Shown: positions 1 to 5,427, numbered from the stretch's first letter. The stretch is 6,053 nucleotides of DNA from Planctomycetota bacterium (GCA_021106775.1 JAIOTL010000336.1:1-6053), one strand, 5' to 3'. A program made the numbers and translations. Notes: a model not told the origin generated them from the sequence alone.

Positions 1-294
1 ATCCGCAAACATAATGTCTTCAGACGTGAAAGCAAAGATATTTACTCGGATGTTAAAATTGACATGATTTCTGCGATACTTGGCGCGAAAATTAGCGTGC
101 CGACAATAGACGGTAACGTTGAACTCACTATCCCGCCAGGAACTCAGCCGGGCACAAAAATGCGCCTTAAAGGGCTAGGCATGGAAACACGAACCGGCAA
201 AGGTAGTCATTTCATCACCGTGAACGTGGAAGTACCCACAAAAATCAATAAAAAACAGCACGAACTACTGATGCAATTCAAATCTGCAAAATAA
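1..294 (+). CDS. dnaJ: DnaJ-type co-chaperone, C-terminal fragment (5' end outside window)
   Basis: The reading frame is open from base 1 and ends at TAA 292-294, giving the last 97 residues. They match the second C-terminal beta domain and end of DnaJ/Hsp40: an H-x-x-F-x-R start, 'DIYSDVKI', 'AILGAKISVPTIDG', then 'IPPGTQPG' and 'RLKGLG', followed by a strand ending 'VNVEVPTKIN' and a short helix 'KKQHELLMQF'. In the family this domain binds unfolded client protein and delivers it to DnaK (Hsp70) in the cytoplasm. The J domain and any zinc finger lie upstream of the window, so DnaJ cannot be told from CbpA-like relatives. The usual 'GD' after the last glycine-rich turn is 'GS' here, and the protein stops soon after the last helix, without the longer tail of E. 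coli DnaJ. The next gene begins 55 bp downstream on the same strand, so co-transcription is possible. The family assignment is firm; the exact symbol is less so. Confidence 0.88.
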   Translation: MRKHNVFRRESKDIYSDVKIDMISAILGAKISVPTIDGNVELTIPPGTQPGTKMRLKGLGMETRTGKGSHFITVNVEVPTKINKKQHELLMQFKSAK

Positions 295-349
295 TTCAGG
301 CATATTCAGCAAAACCCGATAATTGAGTATTAACCGTTGGAAAAATACG

Positions 350-1096
350 ATGAATAAAGAACGAACAACATATTTCAAGCAAACTGAAACCTTCTTCGTT
401 TCGATGATGTTCATCTTGCCGATGCTCGTTCTCTACGAAGTTGGACTATTTTTACTGAATCCACCCTATCAAAACGGCATTGGCGCAATATTCAAAATTC
501 TGATTAGAACAATGGGGACACGGTTCGATACAACAAGCATAATTGTAATTAACTCGATAGTAATCCTTATTCTCATAATCGCATATTTTAGAAGCAAGAA
601 AACCGGTGGTATTCGAGCGTTGTACTTCTTTACAATGCTTATTGAATCGACAGCATATGCAATTGTCCTGGCGATGTTCGCCTTTTTGTTTACCAATATT
701 TCAAAATTCGCCCACGAGTACCTGAATCTGTCTGTGTTGATAGCAACAGATTCGGCAATATACAATAAGCTTACCCACGTTGTTTACGCAATTGGCGCGG
801 GTTTATACGAGGAAATATTCTTCCGTCTTGGACTGTTGAACCTGCTTTTGCTTATTATTTCACACAAAATTTCAAAAACTAAAGTGAGTTCTTCGGCACT
901 GCTGTCAGCATTACTCATCAGCAGCATTCTTTTTGCTTTTGCTCATGGCATTGGAGATGCTTCAGCACTTTCGTGGAAACCGATGCTTTTTCGAACGATA
1001 AGCGGAATGTTTTTCGGGATTGTCTTCATTCTCAGAGGATTGTCTGTTGCAGTCTATATGCACATCATTTATGATTTAATAATATTCATAATGTAA
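350..1096 (+). CDS. CPBP-family (CAAX/Abi-type) intramembrane metalloprotease
   Basis: This is a 248-residue polytopic membrane protein with about seven or eight hydrophobic segments. It carries the three signature motifs of the CPBP (CAAX protease and bacteriocin-processing) family in order: E-E-x-x-x-R at residues 154-159 ('YEEIFFR'), F-x-x-x-H at 195-199 ('FAFAH') and H-x-x-x-D at 238-242 ('HIIYD'). The Glu and His residues are the expected metal ligands and catalytic residues, so it looks intact. In eukaryotes the family cleaves prenylated CAAX proteins; in bacteria most members have unknown substrates, with some linked to bacteriocin self-immunity. The 'LPMLVLYEVG' stretch in the first membrane segment is a feature I associate with many environmental bacterial members. 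ATG 350 is chosen as the start; an in-frame TTG at 323 would add nine residues but has no ribosome-binding sequence. The site before ATG 350 is also weak ('TTGGA'), which fits translation from a shared transcript with the upstream dnaJ-like gene. No toxin or bacteriocin gene is next to it, so the substrate is unknown. Confidence 0.9.
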   Translation: MNKERTTYFKQTETFFVSMMFILPMLVLYEVGLFLLNPPYQNGIGAIFKILIRTMGTRFDTTSIIVINSIVILILIIAYFRSKKTGGIRALYFFTMLIESTAYAIVLAMFAFLFTNISKFAHEYLNLSVLIATDSAIYNKLTHVVYAIGAGLYEEIFFRLGLLNLLLLIISHKISKTKVSSSALLSALLISSILFAFAHGIGDASALSWKPMLFRTISGMFFGIVFILRGLSVAVYMHIIYDLIIFIM

Positions 1097-1143
1097 TTTT
1101 GCATTGTTTTTCACAATAAAATCAATATATTAAATGCAATACT

Positions 1144-1170
1144 TTGATAAAAATTTTCATAAGCTATAAT
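1144..1170 (+). promoter_or_regulatory. Sigma-70-type promoter of the STAS-domain gene
   Basis: A perfect -10 hexamer TATAAT lies at 1165-1170. The best -35 match is TTGATA at 1144-1149 with a short 15-base spacer; CTTTGA at 1142-1147 gives a 17-base spacer but a poorer match. Transcription would begin near G1177, 67 bases before the ATG at 1244. The region between the protease stop (1096) and this promoter is very AT-rich and holds no other gene. Seen by eye; the -10 is strong and the -35 assignment is uncertain. Confidence 0.65.
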
Positions 1171-1176
1171 TAGTCG

Positions 1177-1216
1177 GGTATGTCTGCATAATTGCGTTTA
1201 AAAAATCGGACATACC
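1177..1216 (+). promoter_or_regulatory. 5'-terminal mRNA stem-loop of the STAS-domain gene
   Basis: GGTATGTCTG (1177-1186) pairs with CGGACATACC (1207-1216). This gives ten base pairs in RNA, one of them G-U, closing a 20-base AT-rich loop. The predicted transcription start from TATAAT 1165-1170 falls on or next to the first base of the stem, so the mRNA would start with this hairpin. Such 5'-terminal stems are known to protect mRNA from 5'-end-dependent decay. The arms could also be half-sites of a DNA-binding regulator, spaced about three helical turns apart. It ends 27 bases before the ATG and does not hide the ribosome-binding sequence. The pairing is directly visible; the role is inferred. 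Confidence 0.55.
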
Positions 1217-1243
1217 AAAGAGTTAACAGTTGCAGAGGAAATT

Positions 1244-2341
1244 ATGTCTCATCTAGATTTTGAACTTCGAGATATTCCACATATTGCGAGTGCTCAATTT
1301 ATCACGTTATCTGGCGCAATTGATGCATCAACCTCAATTGAATTCCAGGATTACCTTGATAATCTTGTGAAAAAAGGGACGTTGAATTTTATATTTGACA
1401 TGAATGGCGTTACATTTATTAATTCCTCTGGACTTGGTCTAATCGTGAACCTTGCTGATACTGCAGTGAGCAAAAAAGGTTCTTTAGTTCTTATAAACAC
1501 ACATGCGAAGATACGCATTGTTTTTCAAACACTTGGGCTTGATAATTATTTCAAAATGTTTGGAAATCTGTCGGATGCTCTTAGATTTCTTACGCAAAAT
1601 TTACCGCAAGAACAGCAGGATGTGATAATTAAGTCCGCAGAAGATATTCTTCAAACTGAACCTCAGACAAAACATGCAACAGTTACGGATAAAACCTTGC
1701 CTGCGCCTGTTGTTGCATTGCCGATTAAGACGCATACTGCTCCTGTTGATAAAAAATCGATAGAGGAAATTAAAAAACAGCAGGAACAAGTGCCTGCACA
1801 ACCTATTGCATATAAAGAAGCAGCAACTCCTGATAAACAATATGTTCCACCACCTCAGCCCATGTATGCACCTCCGCCAGACCAGATACCGCAAAAATCG
1901 ACCGACAGAATCACACGAATTATTGGAACGGAAAAACGCAAAGTTTCAGCATTTATCCTGATTCCCCCTACGCTGCCGAATTTTGGTTTAACATACACTC
2001 ATGTCCAAGGTGCATGTGTAAGCGTCAATGTGATTGCTGCAAGAGTTGATTATAATGATCCACAATTCATGGAAAAAGCACTGCAGATGATAAATAAGGT
2101 CAATTTTATCATCGCTGATTTCACTGGTGCAGACCAGATTGTACTTAAACAGGCACATTATGCACGCTATAAGCTTAAGCCACCGAAGCCTATCCTCGGG
2201 ATTATCCAGGGTTCTCCCTCGAATCTCCCACCACAATGGCAGAAAACATCGTTTATTTCATACAAAATGACGAATCAGGGACTTGTTAGACTGAAAACAA
2301 TGTTAGAGCAAACGGTTTCGCGCGCTATGAGCAAGCTGTAA
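1244..2341 (+). CDS. STAS-domain protein fused to a degenerate nucleoside deoxyribosyltransferase/TIR-like domain
   Basis: This is a soluble 365-residue protein with no signal peptide or membrane segment. Residues 8-118 form a STAS domain of the anti-sigma-factor-antagonist (SpoIIAA/RsbV) type: 'LSGAIDASTS' near the start, then 'FINSSGLGLIV' at 58-68. In SpoIIAA the second motif is D-S-S-G and its first Ser is phosphorylated by the partner kinase; here the Asp is Asn60 but Ser61 and Ser62 remain. Residues about 119-225 are a low-complexity Pro/Gln/Lys-rich linker. Residues about 226-365 resemble the nucleoside 2-deoxyribosyltransferase/TIR-like fold: 'AFILIPP' in place of 'FVIMPF', then 'NFIIADFTG' (287-295) matching 'ADLTG', 'AHYA', 'ILGIIQGS', 'FISY' and a final Leu-rich helix. 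The family Glu in 'NPNVFYELG' is missing: no Glu occurs between 277 and 355, so this domain is probably a binding module and not an active enzyme. The start is supported by AGAGGA at 1234-1239, five bases before ATG. It has its own promoter and no kinase or anti-sigma gene beside it. The STAS call is firm; the C-terminal call is a motif-level judgement. Confidence 0.82.
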   Translation: MSHLDFELRDIPHIASAQFITLSGAIDASTSIEFQDYLDNLVKKGTLNFIFDMNGVTFINSSGLGLIVNLADTAVSKKGSLVLINTHAKIRIVFQTLGLDNYFKMFGNLSDALRFLTQNLPQEQQDVIIKSAEDILQTEPQTKHATVTDKTLPAPVVALPIKTHTAPVDKKSIEEIKKQQEQVPAQPIAYKEAATPDKQYVPPPQPMYAPPPDQIPQKSTDRITRIIGTEKRKVSAFILIPPTLPNFGLTYTHVQGACVSVNVIAARVDYNDPQFMEKALQMINKVNFIIADFTGADQIVLKQAHYARYKLKPPKPILGIIQGSPSNLPPQWQKTSFISYKMTNQGLVRLKTMLEQTVSRAMSKL

Positions 2342-2412
2342 TATGTATTACAGACACAAATCCCACCTTCAGATTCGAAAGTAGTACACTGTCAAGCAAG
2401 TTTCGAAGGGTT

Positions 2413-2505
2413 GTCATTCCCGTGAAAACGGGAACCCAGACTGATACAATGTTATATTCTGACTTCTGCTGGATTCCCAATCGAGAAGGGAATGACAGTT
2501 TTTTT
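2413..2505 (+). terminator. Possible rho-independent terminator formed by the inner inverted repeat
   Basis: On the plus strand the inner arms 2413-2439 and 2469-2496 can pair into a long stem, and seven T residues follow at 2499-2505. This lies 72 bases after the STAS gene stop and in the correct orientation to end that transcript. It coincides with the MITE-like element, so the element may have been put to use as a terminator. Only two bases separate stem and T run, as expected. The stem is imperfect in the middle and competes with the two local hairpins within the arms. Confidence 0.4.
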
Positions 2506-2513
2506 GAACCCTT

Positions 2514-2537
2514 TACTACTTTCTTGACAAAGTAGTA
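2514..2537. repeat. Perfect 9-bp hairpin TACTACTTT/AAAGTAGTA at the right end of the element
   Basis: TACTACTTT at 2514-2522 and AAAGTAGTA at 2529-2537 are exact reverse complements around the 6-base loop CTTGAC. The hairpin sits in the right terminal arm and overlaps the start of the flanking direct repeat. The left end has lost this symmetry, although 2374-2380 and 2401-2407 there form a different 7-bp inverted repeat (TTCGAAA/TTTCGAA). The loop plus stem also contains TTGACA at 2524-2529, a consensus -35 pointing rightwards. Confidence 0.6.
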
Positions 2538-2542
2538 GTACA

Positions 2543-2712
2543 AACACTTTATAAATCTCGCATCCCCTCATTTGTTACATCCTGCTCCCAAAATCGATTG
2601 TTTTTACTTTTTACACTTTCTGTTCCAAAGAAAAATTTCCTTGACAGCAGAGTTGTAATAAAGAAAAAAGGATTCGGTCAAAAACGTACGATAATTTTTT
2701 AAAAAAGCTTCA
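2543..2712. other. Non-coding leader region before the transglutaminase-like gene
   Basis: The gap between the STAS gene and the next gene is 384 bp. Its first half is the palindromic element; this second half is AT-rich and contains no supportable gene. TTGACA at 2641-2646 is a perfect -35 but no acceptable -10 lies 15-19 bases further on. TTGACA at 2524-2529, inside the element, has TATAAA at 2550-2555 at a 20-base spacing, which is too long for a confident promoter. GATAAT at 2690-2695 has no -35. The promoter of the downstream gene must be in this area but cannot be fixed by eye. Confidence 0.5.
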
Positions 2713-2719
2713 GGGAGGG
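2713..2719 (+). promoter_or_regulatory. Strong ribosome-binding site GGGAGGG
   Basis: GGGAGGG lies six bases before ATG 2726 and is the strongest Shine-Dalgarno sequence in the window. It fixes the start of the transglutaminase-like gene at 2726, directly before a good signal peptide, and suggests efficient translation. Confidence 0.75.
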
Positions 2720-2725
2720 TATCGA

Positions 2726-4798
2726 ATGAAAAGCATTTTATCGTTAAAATTCTCAAAAATTCTACTATGCTGTTTTATTGTTTCAATGTTGAGTTTACAG
2801 CCTCAAAGCACTTCTGCTTCGGAAACTGACAACGATGCTGACATACAAAAAATATTGAAGAATATTCCCAAGGAATTTAAGGATGATGTTAAAAGAGCTT
2901 TTGGTGAAGCAGAAGATAATGCAACAAATCTCATTGCCACATACAAAAAACTCAAAAAGGTCGAAATCGAAGGTTTTGCATTCTTAGTTGGCAATATGTC
3001 TGTAAATGACCTGAAAAATATATCTGAAGAAATTCTCACTGAGCATATTCAAGGTGCATATTTTGCCAGAGAGAGTTTTCCATGGACAAAATCGCTTTCA
3101 AAGGAAATATTCCATCATTATGTTCTTCCGTTTAGGTCTGCGCAAGAGCCGTTAGAAGCATGGCGCAAATTCTTTTATGAAGAAATGAAGCCGATTTTGA
3201 AAAAATTGGAGGACAAAACACTCGAAAATGTTGCACTGGCGGTAAATCGCTATTGCGGTTCGAAAGTGAAATTCCAGAGAACATCTGCTGACGATAAAAG
3301 CCCGTTGCAGACCCATAAACGAGGATTCGGACGATGTGAAGAAGAGATGATATATTTTAATGCAGTGGCTCGGTCTGTTGGTCTGCCTGCACGTTCAGTT
3401 TCCACGCCTTACTGGCCATTTCAAGACAATAATCATGCCTGGTGCGAAGTTTACACCGGAGTTGATACGAGAAAAGGTGCAAAGGGCTGGCATTATCTCG
3501 GAGCATGTGAACCTGCTGACAAACTTGACAAAGCATGGTTTACAAGGGTTGTAGGACGAGCAGCATTTGTAACCAGCGCGGTTATGGGCAAATTGAAAGG
3601 TGAAAACGTTCTGACCACCAGAGACAGGTTCACAATAATCAATTCAACACCCGTTTATACTGAAACCTGCAAATTGACAATGGAAATAACTGATGCTAAT
3701 GGAAAACCTGTTCCAGAAGCGATAATTTATATCTCGGTGTTCAATTTTCAGTCATTGCGTCCGATTTTGGGTGTGAGAGCGGACAAAAACGGTAAATTTT
3801 CTGTTGATATCGGCATTGGCGATTATCTTATCACCTCAAAAAGCAGTGTCGGCACAGGCTGGGCAATTGCTCGCTCAAAACCGGGGACAAAAGTTACTTG
3901 CAAAATTCAATACGAAAGCCAGCATCCAAAAGGATATTACTGGCTGCGTTACCCAAAACCCGGAATAAAATATAAAAAAGAAAACGGACATACTCCTGAT
4001 GTACCCGTCTTTATAGAGCAAACAACTGAACCAGATAAAGCCGTTTTGGCATTCAAAGTTACAAATCCAATAAGTGGAAAAATCAAGCCCGTTGTTGTTT
4101 GTATCGCTCCATATAACAAAACTCCCTGGATGATAAGCAGAGGAGGAAAAGCATATAACCTAAGCGGAAATGCTTCATTACCACCCTTTGAACCGGGAGA
4201 TTATGTTGTTTATTGCGGTCGCAGAAACCCGAACGGCGATGTGCATCTGTATTTAAACAGAATTAAGTTGGAAAAAGGTAAACAGGTAACAATCACAATC
4301 GAAGGTGATCTGCCAATGGAAGAAGGTGGCGCACTTCCAGTTGTCAGAGAGATTAAGGAATTCCCTGAAAATGTTCTGAAGGCAACTGACGGAAAAGAGT
4401 ATAAATTCGATGAAATGATGGGGGAATCGGGCGTGGTATTGGTTTTCTTCTCGCTTGAGAATGAGCCGAGTCAGCGTATGCTCCCAAAGATAAAAGCACT
4501 GCTGGCGGATGCTGAGAAAGCAAAATACAAGGTTGTCGGCATTCATGTTTATGACAAGGGAATTAAAAAACTTGATAAGAAAGCGTCTGCGAAAGATATG
4601 AATTTACCGCTGATGTTAATGGACGACCCGGCAACTCCATGGGCTGAGGTATTTAAGCTACCATTTGATGAAGTTGAGAAAAAATTCTCAAATCTGCCTG
4701 CGGTTATTGTGATTAACAAGAAAAAGAAGATAACTCTCTGGCAGGAAGGTTACGACCTAAACATAAATGCGAAAATTAAATCCGCAATTAGCAGATAA
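2726..4798 (+). CDS. Secreted transglutaminase-like protein with C-terminal cysteine-less thioredoxin-like domain
   Basis: The 690-residue product starts with a Sec signal peptide (Lys 2, 8 and 11; hydrophobic 12-24; likely cut after Ala31), so it acts in the periplasm or outside. Residues about 38-170 are helical. Residues about 170-285 form a transglutaminase/papain-like core: 'GFGRCEEE' with catalytic Cys204, 'VARSVGLPAR', 'NNHAWCEV' with His237, then 'GWHYLGACEPAD', where Glu262 probably replaces the usual Asp. This 'GACEP' variant is a known bacterial branch of the fold; members may cut or cross-link peptides, and substrates are unknown. Residues about 312-395 look like a carboxypeptidase-regulatory-like beta-sandwich ('ITDANGKPVPEA', 'DKNGKFSVDIG'), and 425-527 a second beta-rich region. 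Residues about 545-690 follow the AhpC/thioredoxin fold ('LKATDGKEYKF', 'VVLVFFS', cis-Pro658 in 'NLPAVIVINK'). The CxxC site is replaced by 'LENEPS' and no Cys occurs after 497, so redox activity is not expected. It is flanked by the palindromic element upstream and by convergent feoA downstream, so it is probably transcribed alone. Confidence 0.88.
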   Translation: MKSILSLKFSKILLCCFIVSMLSLQPQSTSASETDNDADIQKILKNIPKEFKDDVKRAFGEAEDNATNLIATYKKLKKVEIEGFAFLVGNMSVNDLKNISEEILTEHIQGAYFARESFPWTKSLSKEIFHHYVLPFRSAQEPLEAWRKFFYEEMKPILKKLEDKTLENVALAVNRYCGSKVKFQRTSADDKSPLQTHKRGFGRCEEEMIYFNAVARSVGLPARSVSTPYWPFQDNNHAWCEVYTGVDTRKGAKGWHYLGACEPADKLDKAWFTRVVGRAAFVTSAVMGKLKGENVLTTRDRFTIINSTPVYTETCKLTMEITDANGKPVPEAIIYISVFNFQSLRPILGVRADKNGKFSVDIGIGDYLITSKSSVGTGWAIARSKPGTKVTCKIQYESQHPKGYYWLRYPKPGIKYKKENGHTPDVPVFIEQTTEPDKAVLAFKVTNPISGKIKPVVVCIAPYNKTPWMISRGGKAYNLSGNASLPPFEPGDYVVYCGRRNPNGDVHLYLNRIKLEKGKQVTITIEGDLPMEEGGALPVVREIKEFPENVLKATDGKEYKFDEMMGESGVVLVFFSLENEPSQRMLPKIKALLADAEKAKYKVVGIHVYDKGIKKLDKKASAKDMNLPLMLMDDPATPWAEVFKLPFDEVEKKFSNLPAVIVINKKKKITLWQEGYDLNINAKIKSAISR

Positions 4799-4970
4799 TC
4801 CAGTTAATTAGACCTTGATAGATAGAATGTATAACAAATATGGTTTGGCAAAATTTACTTTTGTCATCTATGTTGTTGGATTCAGATAAACTGTTTTCGA
4901 TTTAGGTGGTTAGTAAGTTTCATAAACAGATTATATGATTTTTTGCGCGTATATTGATGTAAGTGTGTAT
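4799..4970. other. Intergenic region between convergent genes, with one 8-bp hairpin
   Basis: The transglutaminase-like gene and feoA end facing each other across 172 bp. The only clear structure is TGGCAAAA (4846-4853) pairing with TTTTGTCA (4859-4866) around the loop TTTAC, with one G-U pair. No T run follows on either strand, so it is not a standard intrinsic terminator, although it may mark 3' ends from both sides. A 20-codon frame at 4827-4889 lacks a ribosome-binding site and is not called. Confidence 0.4.
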
Positions 4971-5309
4971 TTAGGCGAGTTTTACGAGGATTTTGTCTGT
5001 CATTCCATGTCCTAGGGCTATTCTGCTGCCTGAAACCTCGATAATGACCGGTCCGAATCCTTGTGCCTGTACTATCTGAATCACTGAACCAAGTCCCAGA
5101 CCAAGCTCAGCCAGCCTTCGAGTAAAGTTTGATGCTCCAAGCAACGCAACAATCTTAAGGTCTGTGTTTTTTGGTGCTTGCCTGATCGGCATTGAAAGAT
5201 TCACTGGTAAATGCTTAGCGGTTTCCGCATCCTCAATCCGAATAAAGTTGCGATTTCCTTGTTCTTCACCCAGCCCTCTATGCCTTGTTGTATATCTTCG
5301 TCTGAACAT
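4971..5309 (-). CDS. feoA: FeoA-type ferrous iron transport accessory protein
   Basis: The product has 112 residues. Residues about 38-112 form a complete FeoA domain, an SH3-like fold: 'LKIVALLGASNFTRRLAELGLGLGSVIQIV', then 'GPVIIEVSGSRIALGHGMTDKILV'. The R-R-L-x-E-L-G and 'ALG-G-KI-V' patterns are typical. In the family FeoA works at the cytoplasmic face with the FeoB GTPase in Fe(II) uptake; the fold also occurs at the end of DtxR-type regulators. A 37-residue charged N-terminal part (Arg-rich, 'RHRGLGEEQGNR') is extra compared with the usual 75 or so residues. ATG 5309 is preferred because GGCGGG precedes it by four bases; TTG 5321 lacks such a site. ATG 5192 would give a standard 73-residue FeoA but has no ribosome-binding sequence. 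No feoB is adjacent: downstream is the convergent gene and upstream a receiver-domain gene, so this is an orphan or a second copy. Confidence 0.85.
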   Translation of the reverse strand: MFRRRYTTRHRGLGEEQGNRNFIRIEDAETAKHLPVNLSMPIRQAPKNTDLKIVALLGASNFTRRLAELGLGLGSVIQIVQAQGFGPVIIEVSGSRIALGHGMTDKILVKLA

Positions 5310-5329
5310 TATTCCCGCCAAATATGATT

Positions 5330-5346
5330 TTGAGTTTCATTCTCAA
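5330..5346 (-). promoter_or_regulatory. 17-bp dyad before feoA, possible operator
   Basis: On the minus strand the sequence is TTGAGAATGAAACTCAA. The outer five bases on each side are perfectly symmetric (TTGAG/CTCAA) and six of eight pairs match around a central base. It lies 20 bases before the ATG of feoA. Genes for ferrous iron uptake are commonly controlled by Fur- or DtxR-type repressors binding dyads of this size, but this sequence does not match either consensus closely. It could also be a chance hairpin in the leader. Confidence 0.25.
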
Positions 5347-5400
5347 TTAATGATACCCTAATTTTATCTGATTACAATGATTAAGTCTTAGAATTTGTGG

Positions 5401-5427
5401 ATTTTAACATAATATTTGGTGTTTCAA
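5401..5427 (-). promoter_or_regulatory. Candidate promoter of feoA
   Basis: Read on the minus strand, TTGAAA (5427-5422) is followed after 15 bases by TAAAAT (5406-5401). Each differs from consensus by one base. The spacer is short, as in the STAS gene promoter. The start would fall near 5394, leaving a leader of about 85 bases that includes the dyad at 5330-5346. In an AT-rich gap such matches can arise by chance. Confidence 0.3.

Larger units (their letters stand above)
2380..2542. mobile_element. MITE-like palindromic element with 'GTCATTCCC' inverted repeats and 9-bp flanking direct repeats
   Basis: The flanks are AGTAGTACA at 2380-2388 and an identical copy at 2534-2542, which looks like a target-site duplication around a 145-bp body. 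Inside, the outer arms 2390-2412 and 2507-2529 are inverted repeats agreeing at 18 of 23 positions; both start TGTCAAG and end AAGGGTT when read inward. Inner arms 2413-2439 and 2469-2496 share a perfect GTCATTCCC and a near-perfect GGGAA(T)CCCAG end. Each inner arm also folds on itself: TTCCCGT-GAAA-ACGGGAA at 2417-2434, and ATTCCC/GGGAAT at 2473-2493. There is no reading frame for a transposase, so it would be non-autonomous. Palindromes of this 'GTCATTCCCG...GGAATCCAG' kind are widespread in environmental bacterial genomes. The direct repeat might in part reflect the internal AAAGTAGTA repeat, so the exact ends are uncertain. Confidence 0.65.

Noticed and set aside
323..349. TTG start giving a nine-residue longer CPBP protease
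   Set aside because: There is no ribosome-binding sequence before it, and the extra residues add nothing to the family match; ATG 350 is the better start.
1103..1117. ATTGT/ACAAT hairpin just after the protease gene, considered as a terminator
   Set aside because: The stem has only five pairs, mostly A-T, and is followed by an A-rich and not a T-rich sequence.
1601..1894. 97-codon minus-strand frame inside the STAS gene
   Set aside because: It lies opposite the low-complexity linker of the STAS protein and translates to an Arg/Cys/Phe-rich sequence typical of an antisense shadow.
2641..2646. Perfect TTGACA upstream of the transglutaminase-like gene, considered as a -35
   Set aside because: No acceptable -10 hexamer lies 15-19 bases downstream; the nearest (TAATAA at 2656, GATAAT at 2690) are too close or too far.
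2737..2775. Cys-Cys in the transglutaminase-like signal peptide ('ILLCCFIV'), considered as a lipobox
   Set aside because: The cysteines sit in the middle of the hydrophobic core and are followed by more hydrophobic residues, so they are not at a lipoprotein cleavage position.
4253..4546. 97-codon minus-strand frame inside the transglutaminase-like gene
   Set aside because: It lies wholly opposite a well-supported coding region and shows no domain or start signal.
4827..4889. Short plus-strand frame of 20 codons, partly hydrophobic
   Set aside because: No ribosome-binding sequence, very short, and it lies in an AT-rich gap between convergent genes where such frames are expected.
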